Source: Cellulomonas_A sp047229345 (GTDB lineage: Bacteria > Actinomycetota > Actinomycetes > Actinomycetales > Cellulomonadaceae). Taken from it: DNA of 50,014 bases. The stretch is from the NCBI RefSeq assembly GCF_047229345.1, contig NZ_JBFTER010000026.1, positions 1 to 50,014 of the forward strand. The letters are read 5' to 3'. The position numbers and the translations under genes were made by a program. Shown piece after piece: positions 35,255 to 42,925 of the stretch (position 1 is its first letter; each line of letters begins with the position of its first letter). The notes below the pieces were generated by a model. The model searched no databases, was not told the DNA's origin, and was given only the letters and a program-made list of their open reading frames with translations.

Positions 35255-37388
35255 GAAGAAGCGGCGCCAGGACCCCATCGCAGTGCCGGCCAGTCCCGAC
35301 ATCGACTCGTGGGTGCCGGCCACATCGTCCACGCCAGCAGGCGCCCCGGCGGGCACGGCAGCCACAGCGGGGGGCACGCCTTCTTCGTCGCCACAGCTAG
35401 CGCGCGGTGACCACTCGACACACGAGTCAGCGGCTTCCCACGAGGCGACAGACGTGGCGGAACCGGTGTCGACGACCGTGTGGCCATCCGTGGAGCCGCA
35501 GGATCCCAGTCCGACTGAGGCGTCAGGAGGCGCCCCGCGCTCCCACACCGACCTGCAGTGGCAGGAGACCGGGACGTCGTCCGCGCCTAGGCAGAGCGAG
35601 GTCGAGGCGACCGCGGCGCGGGTTCTACCTCCCGAGACTCCCGGTGGCAACACCGATCCTGCTCTCGTCGTCGATGCCGACGACACGTCGCGAAAGGCCG
35701 TCCTCGAGCATTCGATCGGCGCGGCGAGTTCGGTGCGCGAGTCCACGGCCGATGTGGGTGAGGACAGGGCTGTTTCACGTGAAACGGCGGACGAGGCGGA
35801 TAGCCGGACACTCCCGACTGACTACACCCACGCTCGAGATGTCCTGCCCAGCGGGAGCGGGACGGCGGACGTCCAGCCGGCGAACCTCCAGATGGAGGAT
35901 CCCTCTTCGCTGGGATCGACGGCTCCAGCGTCGACCGACTACGCGCCGAGCAGGGACCTCCACGGCACACACTCGCCACGCGACGAAGAGCAAGGTGCCG
36001 ACCTGAGGGCCGTACAGCCGACAGCCGAGGCCAGCGATTCAGAGGGCCTCGGGGCGGCACCGGGGCACTTCGACACGCCACCGTTGCCGGTCGATACCGC
36101 CGGGCCGTCGATGCCTGATCATGTGCACGGCACTCTCCACGAAGCGCCTGACGGCGCAGAAGCAAGCGAGCAGATGAACGACGGTATGACGGTCGCCCCG
36201 ATCCAGGACCAGGGGCAGCATGACGGAATCGACGACGTATCAGTGAGCGTCGCACCCGAGGACGGTCTCGTCGATGCGCGCGTGCTCGATGCCTCGGGTG
36301 CGGACACCGACGATCTGCACCGCGATGCGCTCGTGCAGAGCCTCCCGGACGTCGGCGACGACACGCCGCTGATGGCGCAGATCCAGGAGGACGCTCGCCG
36401 TCGTATTCAGCTGCGGGGGCGGAAGTTCCCGCGACCGGCGTCGACGCGCGTCATCACGGTGGCGAACCAGAAGGGCGGCGTCGGGAAGACGACCACGACC
36501 GTGAACATGGCTGCGGCTCTCGCGCAGGCTGGTCTCAATGTGCTCGTGCTGGACAACGACCCGCAGGGCAACGCCTCGACCGCGCTCGGTATCGAGCACC
36601 GCGCCGGGACGCCCTCGATCTACGAGGTCCTCGTCGAGGGGGCCAGCATGGCGGAGGCCGTGCAGGAGAGCCCCGATGTCCCACGGCTCTGGTGCCTGCC
36701 GGCAACGATCGACCTGTCCGGCGCGGAGATCGAGCTCGTGTCCATGGTGGCGCGCGAGACGCGTCTGCGATCGGCCCTCGACGCGTACCTCCGTGGACGT
36801 ATCGAGGCCGGACTCGAGCCGATCGACTACGTGTTCGTCGACTGCCCTCCGAGCCTCGGGCTCCTGACGGTCAACGCGTTCGTGGTCGGCCGCGAGGTGC
36901 TGATCCCTATCCAGTGTGAGTACTACGCGCTCGAAGGCCTGAGCCAGCTCCTCAAGACGATCCAGCTCATCCAGGCTCACCTGAACCCGGACCTGCACGT
37001 CTCGACGATCCTGCTCACCATGTACGACGCGCGAACCAACCTGGCGCAGCAGGTGGCCCAGGAGGTACGCGAGCACTTCCCGGAGACCACCTTGCGCACG
37101 TCGGTTCCGCGGTCGGTCCGTATCTCTGAGGCGCCGAGCTACGGCCAGACCGTGATGACCTACGACCCGGGCTCTACCGGCGCGCTGGCTTACCTCGAGG
37201 CGGCACGCGAACTGGCCGAGCGCGCCATCGTCGCCGCTCCGGGCGGCGACATCACCCCCAATGACCGACCGACATCCGACGTCCCGGCGGACGACCAGGA
37301 CGGACTTCCCGGAGAGCGCGACGGCGCGCTCGCCGAGGTCCGGTCCGGCGCGCACGGCGACGCGACCCACAAGCAGGAGGACAAGTGA
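35244..37388 (+). CDS. parA: ParA chromosome-partitioning ATPase with long N-terminal extension
   Basis: Deviant Walker ATPase that, with ParB-parS, segregates origins. The conserved ParA domain is the C-terminal part from about residue 398: RVITVANQKGGVGKTTTTVN, LVLDNDPQGNAST, YVFVDCPPSLGLLTVNA, IPIQCEYYALEGLSQL and SVRISEAPSYGQ are intact. Ahead lies an acidic, Ser/Thr/Pro/Ala-rich, presumably disordered extension of nearly 400 residues with no domain and one in-frame parS site. The start is uncertain: GTG 35244 has GGGAGG ten nt upstream and overlaps rsmG by 11 bp, GTG 35283 is next, in-frame starts exist as far up as 35175, and ATG 36373 would give a normal short ParA. Third-position GC in the extension is lower than in the core but still high. 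The stop overlaps the parB start (GTGA). Confidence 0.9.
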   Translation: MFGRKKRRQDPIAVPASPDIDSWVPATSSTPAGAPAGTAATAGGTPSSSPQLARGDHSTHESAASHEATDVAEPVSTTVWPSVEPQDPSPTEASGGAPRSHTDLQWQETGTSSAPRQSEVEATAARVLPPETPGGNTDPALVVDADDTSRKAVLEHSIGAASSVRESTADVGEDRAVSRETADEADSRTLPTDYTHARDVLPSGSGTADVQPANLQMEDPSSLGSTAPASTDYAPSRDLHGTHSPRDEEQGADLRAVQPTAEASDSEGLGAAPGHFDTPPLPVDTAGPSMPDHVHGTLHEAPDGAEASEQMNDGMTVAPIQDQGQHDGIDDVSVSVAPEDGLVDARVLDASGADTDDLHRDALVQSLPDVGDDTPLMAQIQEDARRRIQLRGRKFPRPASTRVITVANQKGGVGKTTTTVNMAAALAQAGLNVLVLDNDPQGNASTALGIEHRAGTPSIYEVLVEGASMAEAVQESPDVPRLWCLPATIDLSGAEIELVSMVARETRLRSALDAYLRGRIEAGLEPIDYVFVDCPPSLGLLTVNAFVVGREVLIPIQCEYYALEGLSQLLKTIQLIQAHLNPDLHVSTILLTMYDARTNLAQQVAQEVREHFPETTLRTSVPRSVRISEAPSYGQTVMTYDPGSTGALAYLEAARELAERAIVAAPGGDITPNDRPTSDVPADDQDGLPGERDGALAEVRSGAHGDATHKQEDK
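35772..35785. promoter_or_regulatory. parS site 6, inside the parA reading frame
   Basis: GTTTCACGTGAAAC, the only perfect palindrome of the set. It is read in frame as Val-Ser-Arg-Glu-Thr in the ParA N-terminal extension. Confidence 0.95.
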
Positions 37389-38635
37389 GCGAGAAGCGTC
37401 GGGGGCTGGGCCGCGGGCTCGGGGCCCTCATCCCCAACGGGCTGGACGGCCAGCGGGCGTCGGACGCTCAGCGTCCGGTCGACGTGTTCTTCCCCGACAA
37501 CCGCAACGGGGCCGCCGAGGCGGACCTCCCGCCCGATCCCGTGACGCGGCCTGTTTCACGTGGAACAACAGCAGCGCCCGCGAATCCCATCGCCCCCGCC
37601 ACGACGTCTGCCGAGACGGTGGCGTCGACTGACCGCGAGCTGTCCGTTGATGCGACGCAGTTGGAGACGGCTCCCGACCGCGCTGCGGGCGACGCGACTG
37701 CCGCCACGCCCGCGATGACGGAGGTCGACGGGACCGACGAGGCATCCCAGGATGCACCTGCGAACTTCAGGGGAGGACGGCGACCAACCGGCCCGACAGA
37801 AGACCTGGTGCCGGTACCGGGAGCACGCTTCGCCGAGCTCCCCGTCGAGTCGATTCGCCCTAACCCACGACAGCCCCGCTCGGTATTCGAGGAGGAGGCG
37901 CTCGAGGAGCTGGTCGCCTCGATCCGCGAGGTCGGTGTTCTCCAGCCTGTCGTGGTCCGGCCCGTCGCCGGTGACCAGTACGAGCTGATCATGGGCGAGC
38001 GCCGGTGGAGGGCTACCCAGGCCGCCGGCATGGCAGTCATCCCCGCGATCGTCCGGGAGACCGGGGACAGCGACCTCCTCAGGGATGCGCTGCTGGAGAA
38101 CCTGCACCGCTCGCAGCTCAACCCGCTCGAGGAGGCAGCGGCATATCAGCAGCTGCTGGATGACTTCGGCTGCACGCACGAAGAGCTCGCCACCCGCATC
38201 CATCGCTCGCGTCCGCAGATCTCCAACACGCTGCGGCTGCTGCGGCTTCCTCCGCTCGTGCAGCGACGGGTGGCTGCCGGCGTGATCTCCGCTGGACACG
38301 CACGCGCTCTTCTGGGGCTCGCCGACGGAGCCGCGATCGAACGACTGGCTCAGCGCATCGTCTCCGAGGGGCTGTCGGTACGTGCGGTCGAAGAGATCGT
38401 CGCCCTCGGTGGTGATGCCGAGACACCTGCTGCGCGGCGTCGGCCCAAGGCGGGGGAGCGGAACGAAGCGCTCGACGAGTTGGCGTCCCGGCTGTCCGAT
38501 CGGTTCGAGACGCGCGTGAAGATCAATCTGGGCAAGGCCCGTGGTCGGCTCACGGTCGAGTTCGCGTCCGTTCAGGACCTGAATCGCATCTTGGAGAGCC
38601 TGGCGCCCGAGGACCCGGGGCTCCTCAAGCCATGA
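37385..38635 (+). CDS. parB: ParB centromere-binding CTPase
   Basis: Protein of 416 residues that binds parS, spreads as a CTP-loaded clamp and recruits SMC. The N-terminal ParA-contact motif is RRGLGRGLGALIP. A long Ala/Thr-rich linker (about 30-140) contains the parS-coded Val-Ser-Arg-Gly-Thr. The CTP-binding fold begins ESIRPNPRQPRSVF, with box motifs GERRWRAT (about 204-211) and ENLHRSQLNPLEEA; the helix-turn-helix is THEELATRIHRSRPQISN, and the dimer domain is at the C-terminus. GTG 37385 overlaps the parA TGA, so translation is coupled. Confidence 0.97.
   Translation: MSEKRRGLGRGLGALIPNGLDGQRASDAQRPVDVFFPDNRNGAAEADLPPDPVTRPVSRGTTAAPANPIAPATTSAETVASTDRELSVDATQLETAPDRAAGDATAATPAMTEVDGTDEASQDAPANFRGGRRPTGPTEDLVPVPGARFAELPVESIRPNPRQPRSVFEEEALEELVASIREVGVLQPVVVRPVAGDQYELIMGERRWRATQAAGMAVIPAIVRETGDSDLLRDALLENLHRSQLNPLEEAAAYQQLLDDFGCTHEELATRIHRSRPQISNTLRLLRLPPLVQRRVAAGVISAGHARALLGLADGAAIERLAQRIVSEGLSVRAVEEIVALGGDAETPAARRRPKAGERNEALDELASRLSDRFETRVKINLGKARGRLTVEFASVQDLNRILESLAPEDPGLLKP
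37553..37566. promoter_or_regulatory. parS site 7, inside parB
   Basis: GTTTCACGTGGAAC, flanked by T and A, read in frame as Val-Ser-Arg-Gly-Thr at ParB residues 57-61. Confidence 0.95.
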
Positions 38636-38638
38636 GCG

Positions 38639-38652
38639 GTTTCACGTGGAAC
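38639..38652. promoter_or_regulatory. parS site 8, directly after parB
   Basis: GTTTCACGTGGAAC, beginning 3 nt past the parB stop codon. Confidence 0.93.
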
Positions 38653-38752
38653 ACCGGTGGACGGTGAGTGTGGACCGCCTGGGCGACCTCAGGGACGCCT
38701 GAAGCGCACCTCCCGTCGACCGCCGCGCGGAGCTCTCACGCACGAAGCACGG

Positions 38753-38824
38753 AACGCACTGAACGCATGGAACCCACTGAACGCACTGAACGCACGGAAC
38801 GCACGGAACGCACTGAACGCACGG
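38753..38824. repeat. 9-bp tandem repeat after parB
   Basis: Eight adjacent copies of AACGCACTG and its variants AACGCACGG, AACGCATGG and AACCCACTG, 100 bp after parS site 8. Confidence 0.9.
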
Positions 38825-39129
38825 GGCATTGACGCACGGCGTCGCACGCACGGTAACGAGGTGGGGCTCCGTAGCGATCGGAGCCCGAGCGCTCGGAGGT
38901 GCCCGACTCGACGCACGCCGCGCGGATCGGCGAGCACGCACCGGCGCGGAGCGGACGCACCCAGCCGTGACCGCCGACAGGCAGACCGTGGGCGTGTGCC
39001 AGCGGCACCACCCGCAGCGATGGTGCCGGGTTCGATCGTTGCCGCCTGACGATCGCGGCGGCCACCGCGCTGAACGATGGTGGTGCCTCGGCGAACTGCG
39101 CTCCGCGACCCGGCGCGACGCACCGCACC

Positions 39130-39143
39130 GTTTCACGTGGAAC
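39130..39143. promoter_or_regulatory. parS site 9
   Basis: GTTTCACGTGGAAC in the parB-ddl spacer. Confidence 0.92.
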
Positions 39144-39558
39144 GATGCGCTGACTCCCGAGATCTGACGCCTGGCATGCCCGTGACGCATCGGTCACCCA
39201 CGCCTGCCCTGAAAGGCGCTCCTGATAGAGGCAGGCTGCGGTCGCTGTGCGTCGCGGGCGCGCCCGCTTGTCTTGCAAGCCAGCGGGTTCGGGCTGACGC
39301 AAGCCGGCGACTCGTGTCCTTCCGCTGCGTCCCCATAGCGTCGTCCGTCGAGGACTGCCGATCCGTCACCGGCGGGAGTCGTTGTTGCGCGCCTGGTGAC
39401 GACCGGCCGGAGGCCCCGCGGCGAATGTCGGGAATAGGGTCTCAAACGGACCGCCACGGCCGACGAGTCATGTGATGACTTCCTGGCCGCGTCAGCCGAC
39501 AAACCGATGTAGGTGTCCGGTCCCGTGCGACAACGTCCAGCTGCGCTGGCGCGTCCAG

Positions 39559-39740
39559 CTCAGGCACCGCATCTCGGTCAGCGACCGCACCTCGCTGAGC
39601 CACCGCACCTCGCTGAGCGACCGCACCTCGCTGAGCCACCGCGTGCCGCTGAGCCATCGCGTCACGCTCAACTATCGCGTCCCGCTCGTCATTCTGCGCA
39701 CCCGCTCAGTCGGCGCGTCGCGCTCAGCCACCGCATCCCG
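39559..39740. repeat. 18-bp tandem repeat running across the ddl stop codon
   Basis: Ten units of 18 bp related to CTGAGCCACCGCACCTCG, one of them 20 bp (39685-39704). The last two lie fully inside the ddl coding end (read as Arg-Asp-Ala-Val-Ala-Glu and Arg-Asp-Ala-Pro-Thr-Glu), the rest extends beyond the stop at 39672-39674. Confidence 0.88.
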
Positions 39741-40691
39741 GAGCGCCGTCTCGACCAGCGACCGGTACAGGTCGCCGAGCTCGTGCCCCGCAGCCTCCGC
39801 CGACTGAGGGAGGAGCGAGGTCTCCGTCATCCCGGGGGCGACGTTGACCTCGAGGAAAGACACGGACCCGTCGGGACCGACGATCAGGTCGGTGCGCGAG
39901 AGGTGGCGGAGCCCGAGCGCCTCGTGGGCGGCGACGGCGACAGCACCGGCCCGCTCGGCGATGTCGCGAGGCAGTCGAGCGGGCGCGAAGTACTCGGTGC
40001 GCCCCGGGTTGTAGCGAGCGTCGTAGTCGTACGGGCCGTCCGTGACGATCTCGACCGCAGGCAGCGCTTGGACGCCATCGCCCAGGTCCACGACGCTGAC
40101 CGCGAGCTCGGTCCCGACGACCGCCTGCTCGATGAGTGCGGTGTCGCCGTAGGCGAAGCACTGGACCATCGCACGGGGGAGCTCCGCAGCGTCGGTCACG
40201 AGGCTCACGCCGAGAGCCGAGCCGCCGCGGGAGGGCTTCACGACGAGCGGCAGGCCGAGGCGTGCGGTGACCGCGTCGAGCACGCGGGAGGCGCCGAGCT
40301 CCCGGAAGAGACTCTGCGGCAGCGTCACAAAGTCGGGCGTGCTGATCCCGGCGCGAGCGACGACGGTCTTGGCGATGGGCTTGCTCCAGGCGACACGGCT
40401 TTCGCGGGGGCCTGTGCCGACCGTGGCCAGCCCGAGGAGCGCGAGCACGTCGCGGACGGAGCCGTCCTCGCCGCTCGCACCGTGCAGGAGCGGCCAGACG
40501 AGGTCCGGCTGGGCGTCGACCAGCGCAGGAACGAGGTCGGAATCCACGTCGTGGACCGTGACCTCGACGCCCGTGGACCGTAGCGCCTCGGCGACGCGCC
40601 GGCCCGAGCGCAGCGACACGTCACGCTCGTGGGACAGCCCTCCAGCGAGGATGACGATGCGCCGGTTGCTGGCGAGGGGCATGTCGGTCAC
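39672..40691 (-). CDS. ddl: D-alanine--D-alanine ligase family protein
   Basis: ATP-grasp ligase of 339 residues; the expected reaction is ATP-dependent D-Ala-D-Ala synthesis for peptidoglycan. Family features are LAGGLSHERDVSLRSG at the start, LLHGASGEDGSV, the ATP-binding KPSRGGSALGVS, PAVEIVTDGPYDYDARY and the metal-site stretch EVNVAPGMTETS. Many actinobacteria have a second Ddl elsewhere, so this could be an accessory ligase or prefer another D-amino acid. Start is GTG 40691 or ATG 40682; neither has a strong ribosome-binding site. The last residues are coded by an 18-bp tandem repeat, and a 20-bp unit shifts the repeat frame just before the stop. It lies 69 nt downstream of the aminotransferase. 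Confidence 0.9.
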   Translation of the reverse strand: MTDMPLASNRRIVILAGGLSHERDVSLRSGRRVAEALRSTGVEVTVHDVDSDLVPALVDAQPDLVWPLLHGASGEDGSVRDVLALLGLATVGTGPRESRVAWSKPIAKTVVARAGISTPDFVTLPQSLFRELGASRVLDAVTARLGLPLVVKPSRGGSALGVSLVTDAAELPRAMVQCFAYGDTALIEQAVVGTELAVSVVDLGDGVQALPAVEIVTDGPYDYDARYNPGRTEYFAPARLPRDIAERAGAVAVAAHEALGLRHLSRTDLIVGPDGSVSFLEVNVAPGMTETSLLPQSAEAAGHELGDLYRSLVETALRDAVAERDAPTERVRRMTSGTR

Positions 40692-40760
40692 GTGCGTCGA
40701 GGCTCCGGGGTCGTGGATGGTGCGAGGGCGAGGAGAACGGTCCGTGGCGCGGTGAGACCC

Positions 40761-42101
40761 TCAGGACACGTCCGGGCCGGGGGACTGGACGTCGTCCCGG
40801 ATGGCGCCGAGCCCGGCACCGAACAGCGAGACGAGCTCCGACTCGCCCGCGACGACCCCGGCCAGCCGTCGCACGCCCTCGCGGATGCGCTCCGGCGTGG
40901 GGTAGCAGAAGGACAGGCGCATGTGGTCGCTGCCCTGGCCGTCGGCGTAGAAGGCGGTACCGGGGACGTACGCCACCCGGGCGGTGACTGCGCGCGGGAG
41001 CATCGCCTTGGCGTCGAGCCCGTCGGGGAGGCGGACCCAGGTGTAGAACCCGCCGTCGGGCACGGTCCACGTCGCGTCGGGCAGGTGCTCGGCGAGCGCG
41101 CCCATCATCGCGTCGCGCCGCTCGCGGTACATCTCGCGGAACGCCTTGACCTGGCCGCGCCAGTCGCAGGTCGTCAGGTAGGCGCTGATCGCCAGCTGCG
41201 AGGCGTTGGAGGGGCAGAGGATGGCCGACTCGGACGCCAGCACGAGCTTCTCCCGCACGGCGTGCGGTGCGACGGCCCACCCGACGCGGTAGCCGGGTGC
41301 GAAGGTCTTGGAGAACGAGCCGAGGTAGATGACGCCGTCCTCGTCGAGCGAGCGCATGGCGGGGATCGGGTCGCCGTCGAAGCCGAGCAGGCCGTACGGG
41401 TTGTCCTCGAGCACGAGAACGCCGTGGCGCCTGCAGATGTCGAGGATCTGGGGACGCCGCTCGGCGGAGAGCGTCACGCCGGCGGGGTTGTGGAAGTTGG
41501 GGACGGTGTACAGCAGCTTGACGCGGCGGCCCTCGACGGCGAGCCGGCTCAACGTCTCCTCGAGAGCGGCCGGGACGAGCCCGTGGGCGTCGAGCGGGAC
41601 GTGCACGACATCGGCCTGGTACGCCCGGAACACCCCGAGCGCCCCGACGTAGCTCGGCGCCTCCGCGACGACCACGTCACCGGGATTGACGAAGAGCCGC
41701 GTGACAAGGTCGAGTGCTTGTTGCGACCCGGTCGTGACCACCACATCGTCCGGGTGCGCGTGGATCCCCTCGAGGCGCATGACCTCGAGGATCTGCTCCC
41801 GCAGCGTCTCGTCGCCCTGGCCGGACCCGTACTGCAGCGCCGTCGTGCCGCGCGTCGCCACGACGCGCTGGGCGACGTCGGCGATGACGTCGAGCGGCAG
41901 GCCGTCGAGGTTCGGCATCCCGCCGGCGAGCGAGACCACCTCCGGCCGGTTCGCCACAGCGAAGAGCGCGCGTATCTCGGAGGCGCGCATGCCGTGCGTG
42001 CGGTCGGCGTACGCGCCGAGCCACGGGTCGAGCCGCGTCCCTGCGGCGGTCGTCGGAGAGGTGCCCGACGTCGTGCCGCCGGTGGGAGTGTCCTGGCTCA
42101 T
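40761..42101 (-). CDS. PLP-dependent aminotransferase, class I/II (2-aminoadipate/MocR-like fold)
   Basis: Fold-type I aminotransferase of 446 residues. Landmarks are VVSLAGGMPNLDGLP, the cofactor loop TTGSQQALDLV, YTVPNFHNPAGVT, Asp233 in LEDNPYGLL, and the PLP lysine Lys265 in GSFSKTFAPGYRVGW; the C-terminus has YVPGTAFYADGQGSDHMRLSF. It resembles 2-aminoadipate or aromatic aminotransferases without the MocR regulatory domain; the substrate cannot be named. Its ATG at 42101 directly follows GGAGG. It is upstream of ddl and may share a transcript. Confidence 0.92.
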   Translation of the reverse strand: MSQDTPTGGTTSGTSPTTAAGTRLDPWLGAYADRTHGMRASEIRALFAVANRPEVVSLAGGMPNLDGLPLDVIADVAQRVVATRGTTALQYGSGQGDETLREQILEVMRLEGIHAHPDDVVVTTGSQQALDLVTRLFVNPGDVVVAEAPSYVGALGVFRAYQADVVHVPLDAHGLVPAALEETLSRLAVEGRRVKLLYTVPNFHNPAGVTLSAERRPQILDICRRHGVLVLEDNPYGLLGFDGDPIPAMRSLDEDGVIYLGSFSKTFAPGYRVGWAVAPHAVREKLVLASESAILCPSNASQLAISAYLTTCDWRGQVKAFREMYRERRDAMMGALAEHLPDATWTVPDGGFYTWVRLPDGLDAKAMLPRAVTARVAYVPGTAFYADGQGSDHMRLSFCYPTPERIREGVRRLAGVVAGESELVSLFGAGLGAIRDDVQSPGPDVS

Positions 42102-42416
42102 CCTCCGAGTGTCGCACGCACCTCCGGTGGTCAGCCGGTGCGTCCGCGCACCTCACCCGGCCGTGTCGTGGCCGGGCGGGACGGCGACGAGCAGCGTGAA
42201 CACCTGGCACGCGGTCGGGCGACGTGCCGGCGCGGTGCCCGGAGGAGACGGTGCGGTGGCCAGAGGAGACGGCGCTGCGCCCGGCGAGGCAGCCGCTCGC
42301 GGGAGAACCGGAGTCGATACACGGAAACGCCGACTGAACCCCGGCCGACTCAGCCCGAGCACGACTCGTCCTGAGCAAGCGTCAGCCCCGGTGAGCCTCA
42401 CGTGGAGCATGACTAA

Positions 42417-42510
42417 GCCCGAGCACGTCGCAGCCCGAGCGCGCCGCAGCCCGAGCACGCCCTAGCCCGAGCGCCGCAGCCCGGGTAGGCCCCACCCCGA
42501 GCACGCCTCA
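42417..42510. repeat. 16-bp tandem repeat
   Basis: Units GCCCGAGCACGTCGCA, GCCCGAGCGCGCCGCA, GCCCGAGCACGCCCTA and a 14-bp GCCCGAGCGCCGCA, then diverging copies up to the trxA hairpin. Confidence 0.85.
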
Positions 42511-42547
42511 GCCCCCGTGCCCGCATCGCTGCGCGCCCGGGGGCTGA
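42508..42547 (-). terminator. Terminator of trxB-trxA
   Basis: TCAGCCCCCG (42508-42517) pairs with CGGGGGCTGA (42538-42547), 10-bp stem, about 37 nt past the trxA stop. Confidence 0.7.
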
Positions 42548-42583
42548 GTCGAGGTCCTCGCCGACAGGGCGGGACCGACGGCG

Positions 42584-42925
42584 TTACGCCTGCGCGCCCA
42601 CCTCGGCGAGCACGCCCTCGATCTCCTGGGCGATGAGCTGCTTCGGCCGGGCCCCCGACAGCGACCGCACGAGCTCACCGCCCGCGTAGAAGTTGAGCGT
42701 CGGGATGGTGAGGATGCCGTACTGCCCGACGGTCACGGGGTTCTCGTCGGAGTTCATCTTGACGATCTTGACCCGGCCGTCGTACTCGACCGCGAGCTCC
42801 GCGAGCACGGGAGCGACCATGCGGCAGGGCCCGCACCAGGGCGCCCAGAAGTCGACGAGCACGGGCACGTCGGCGCCGAGCACCTCGGCCTGGAAGGTCT
42901 CGTCGGTCACGTGGACGTCGGTCAT
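42584..42925 (-). CDS. trxA: Thioredoxin
   Basis: Cytoplasmic disulphide reductase of 113 residues with the active site WAPWCGPC (Cys31, Cys34), the conserved Asp25 before it (VDFWAPW) and the cis-Pro loop GILTIPTLNFY. Its ATG overlaps the trxB TGA by 4 bp, so the two genes form the standard trxB-trxA pair. Length is normal. A hairpin follows the stop codon. Confidence 0.97.
   Translation of the reverse strand: MTDVHVTDETFQAEVLGADVPVLVDFWAPWCGPCRMVAPVLAELAVEYDGRVKIVKMNSDENPVTVGQYGILTIPTLNFYAGGELVRSLSGARPKQLIAQEIEGVLAEVGAQA

Larger units (their letters stand above)
38636..39671. other. parB-ddl convergent spacer, no gene seen
   Basis: One kilobase between convergent gene ends. It contains parS sites 8 and 9, a 9-bp tandem repeat (38753-38824) and most of an 18-bp repeat (39559-39740). 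Open frames are short and lack bias or homology. Confidence 0.6.
42102..42583. other. Spacer between aminotransferase and trxA
   Basis: 482 bp with a 16-bp tandem repeat (42417-42510) and the trxA terminator. No credible gene; the frames present are Arg/Pro/Ala-rich without family similarity. Confidence 0.55.

Noticed and set aside
39559..39740. Regularly repeated units resembling a CRISPR array
   Set aside because: The units are directly adjacent without spacers, drift in sequence and extend from the ddl coding sequence; no cas genes are present.
42401..42416. CTCACGTGGAGCAT as a tenth parS site
   Set aside because: It shares only the CACGTGG core, with too many mismatches in the flanks.
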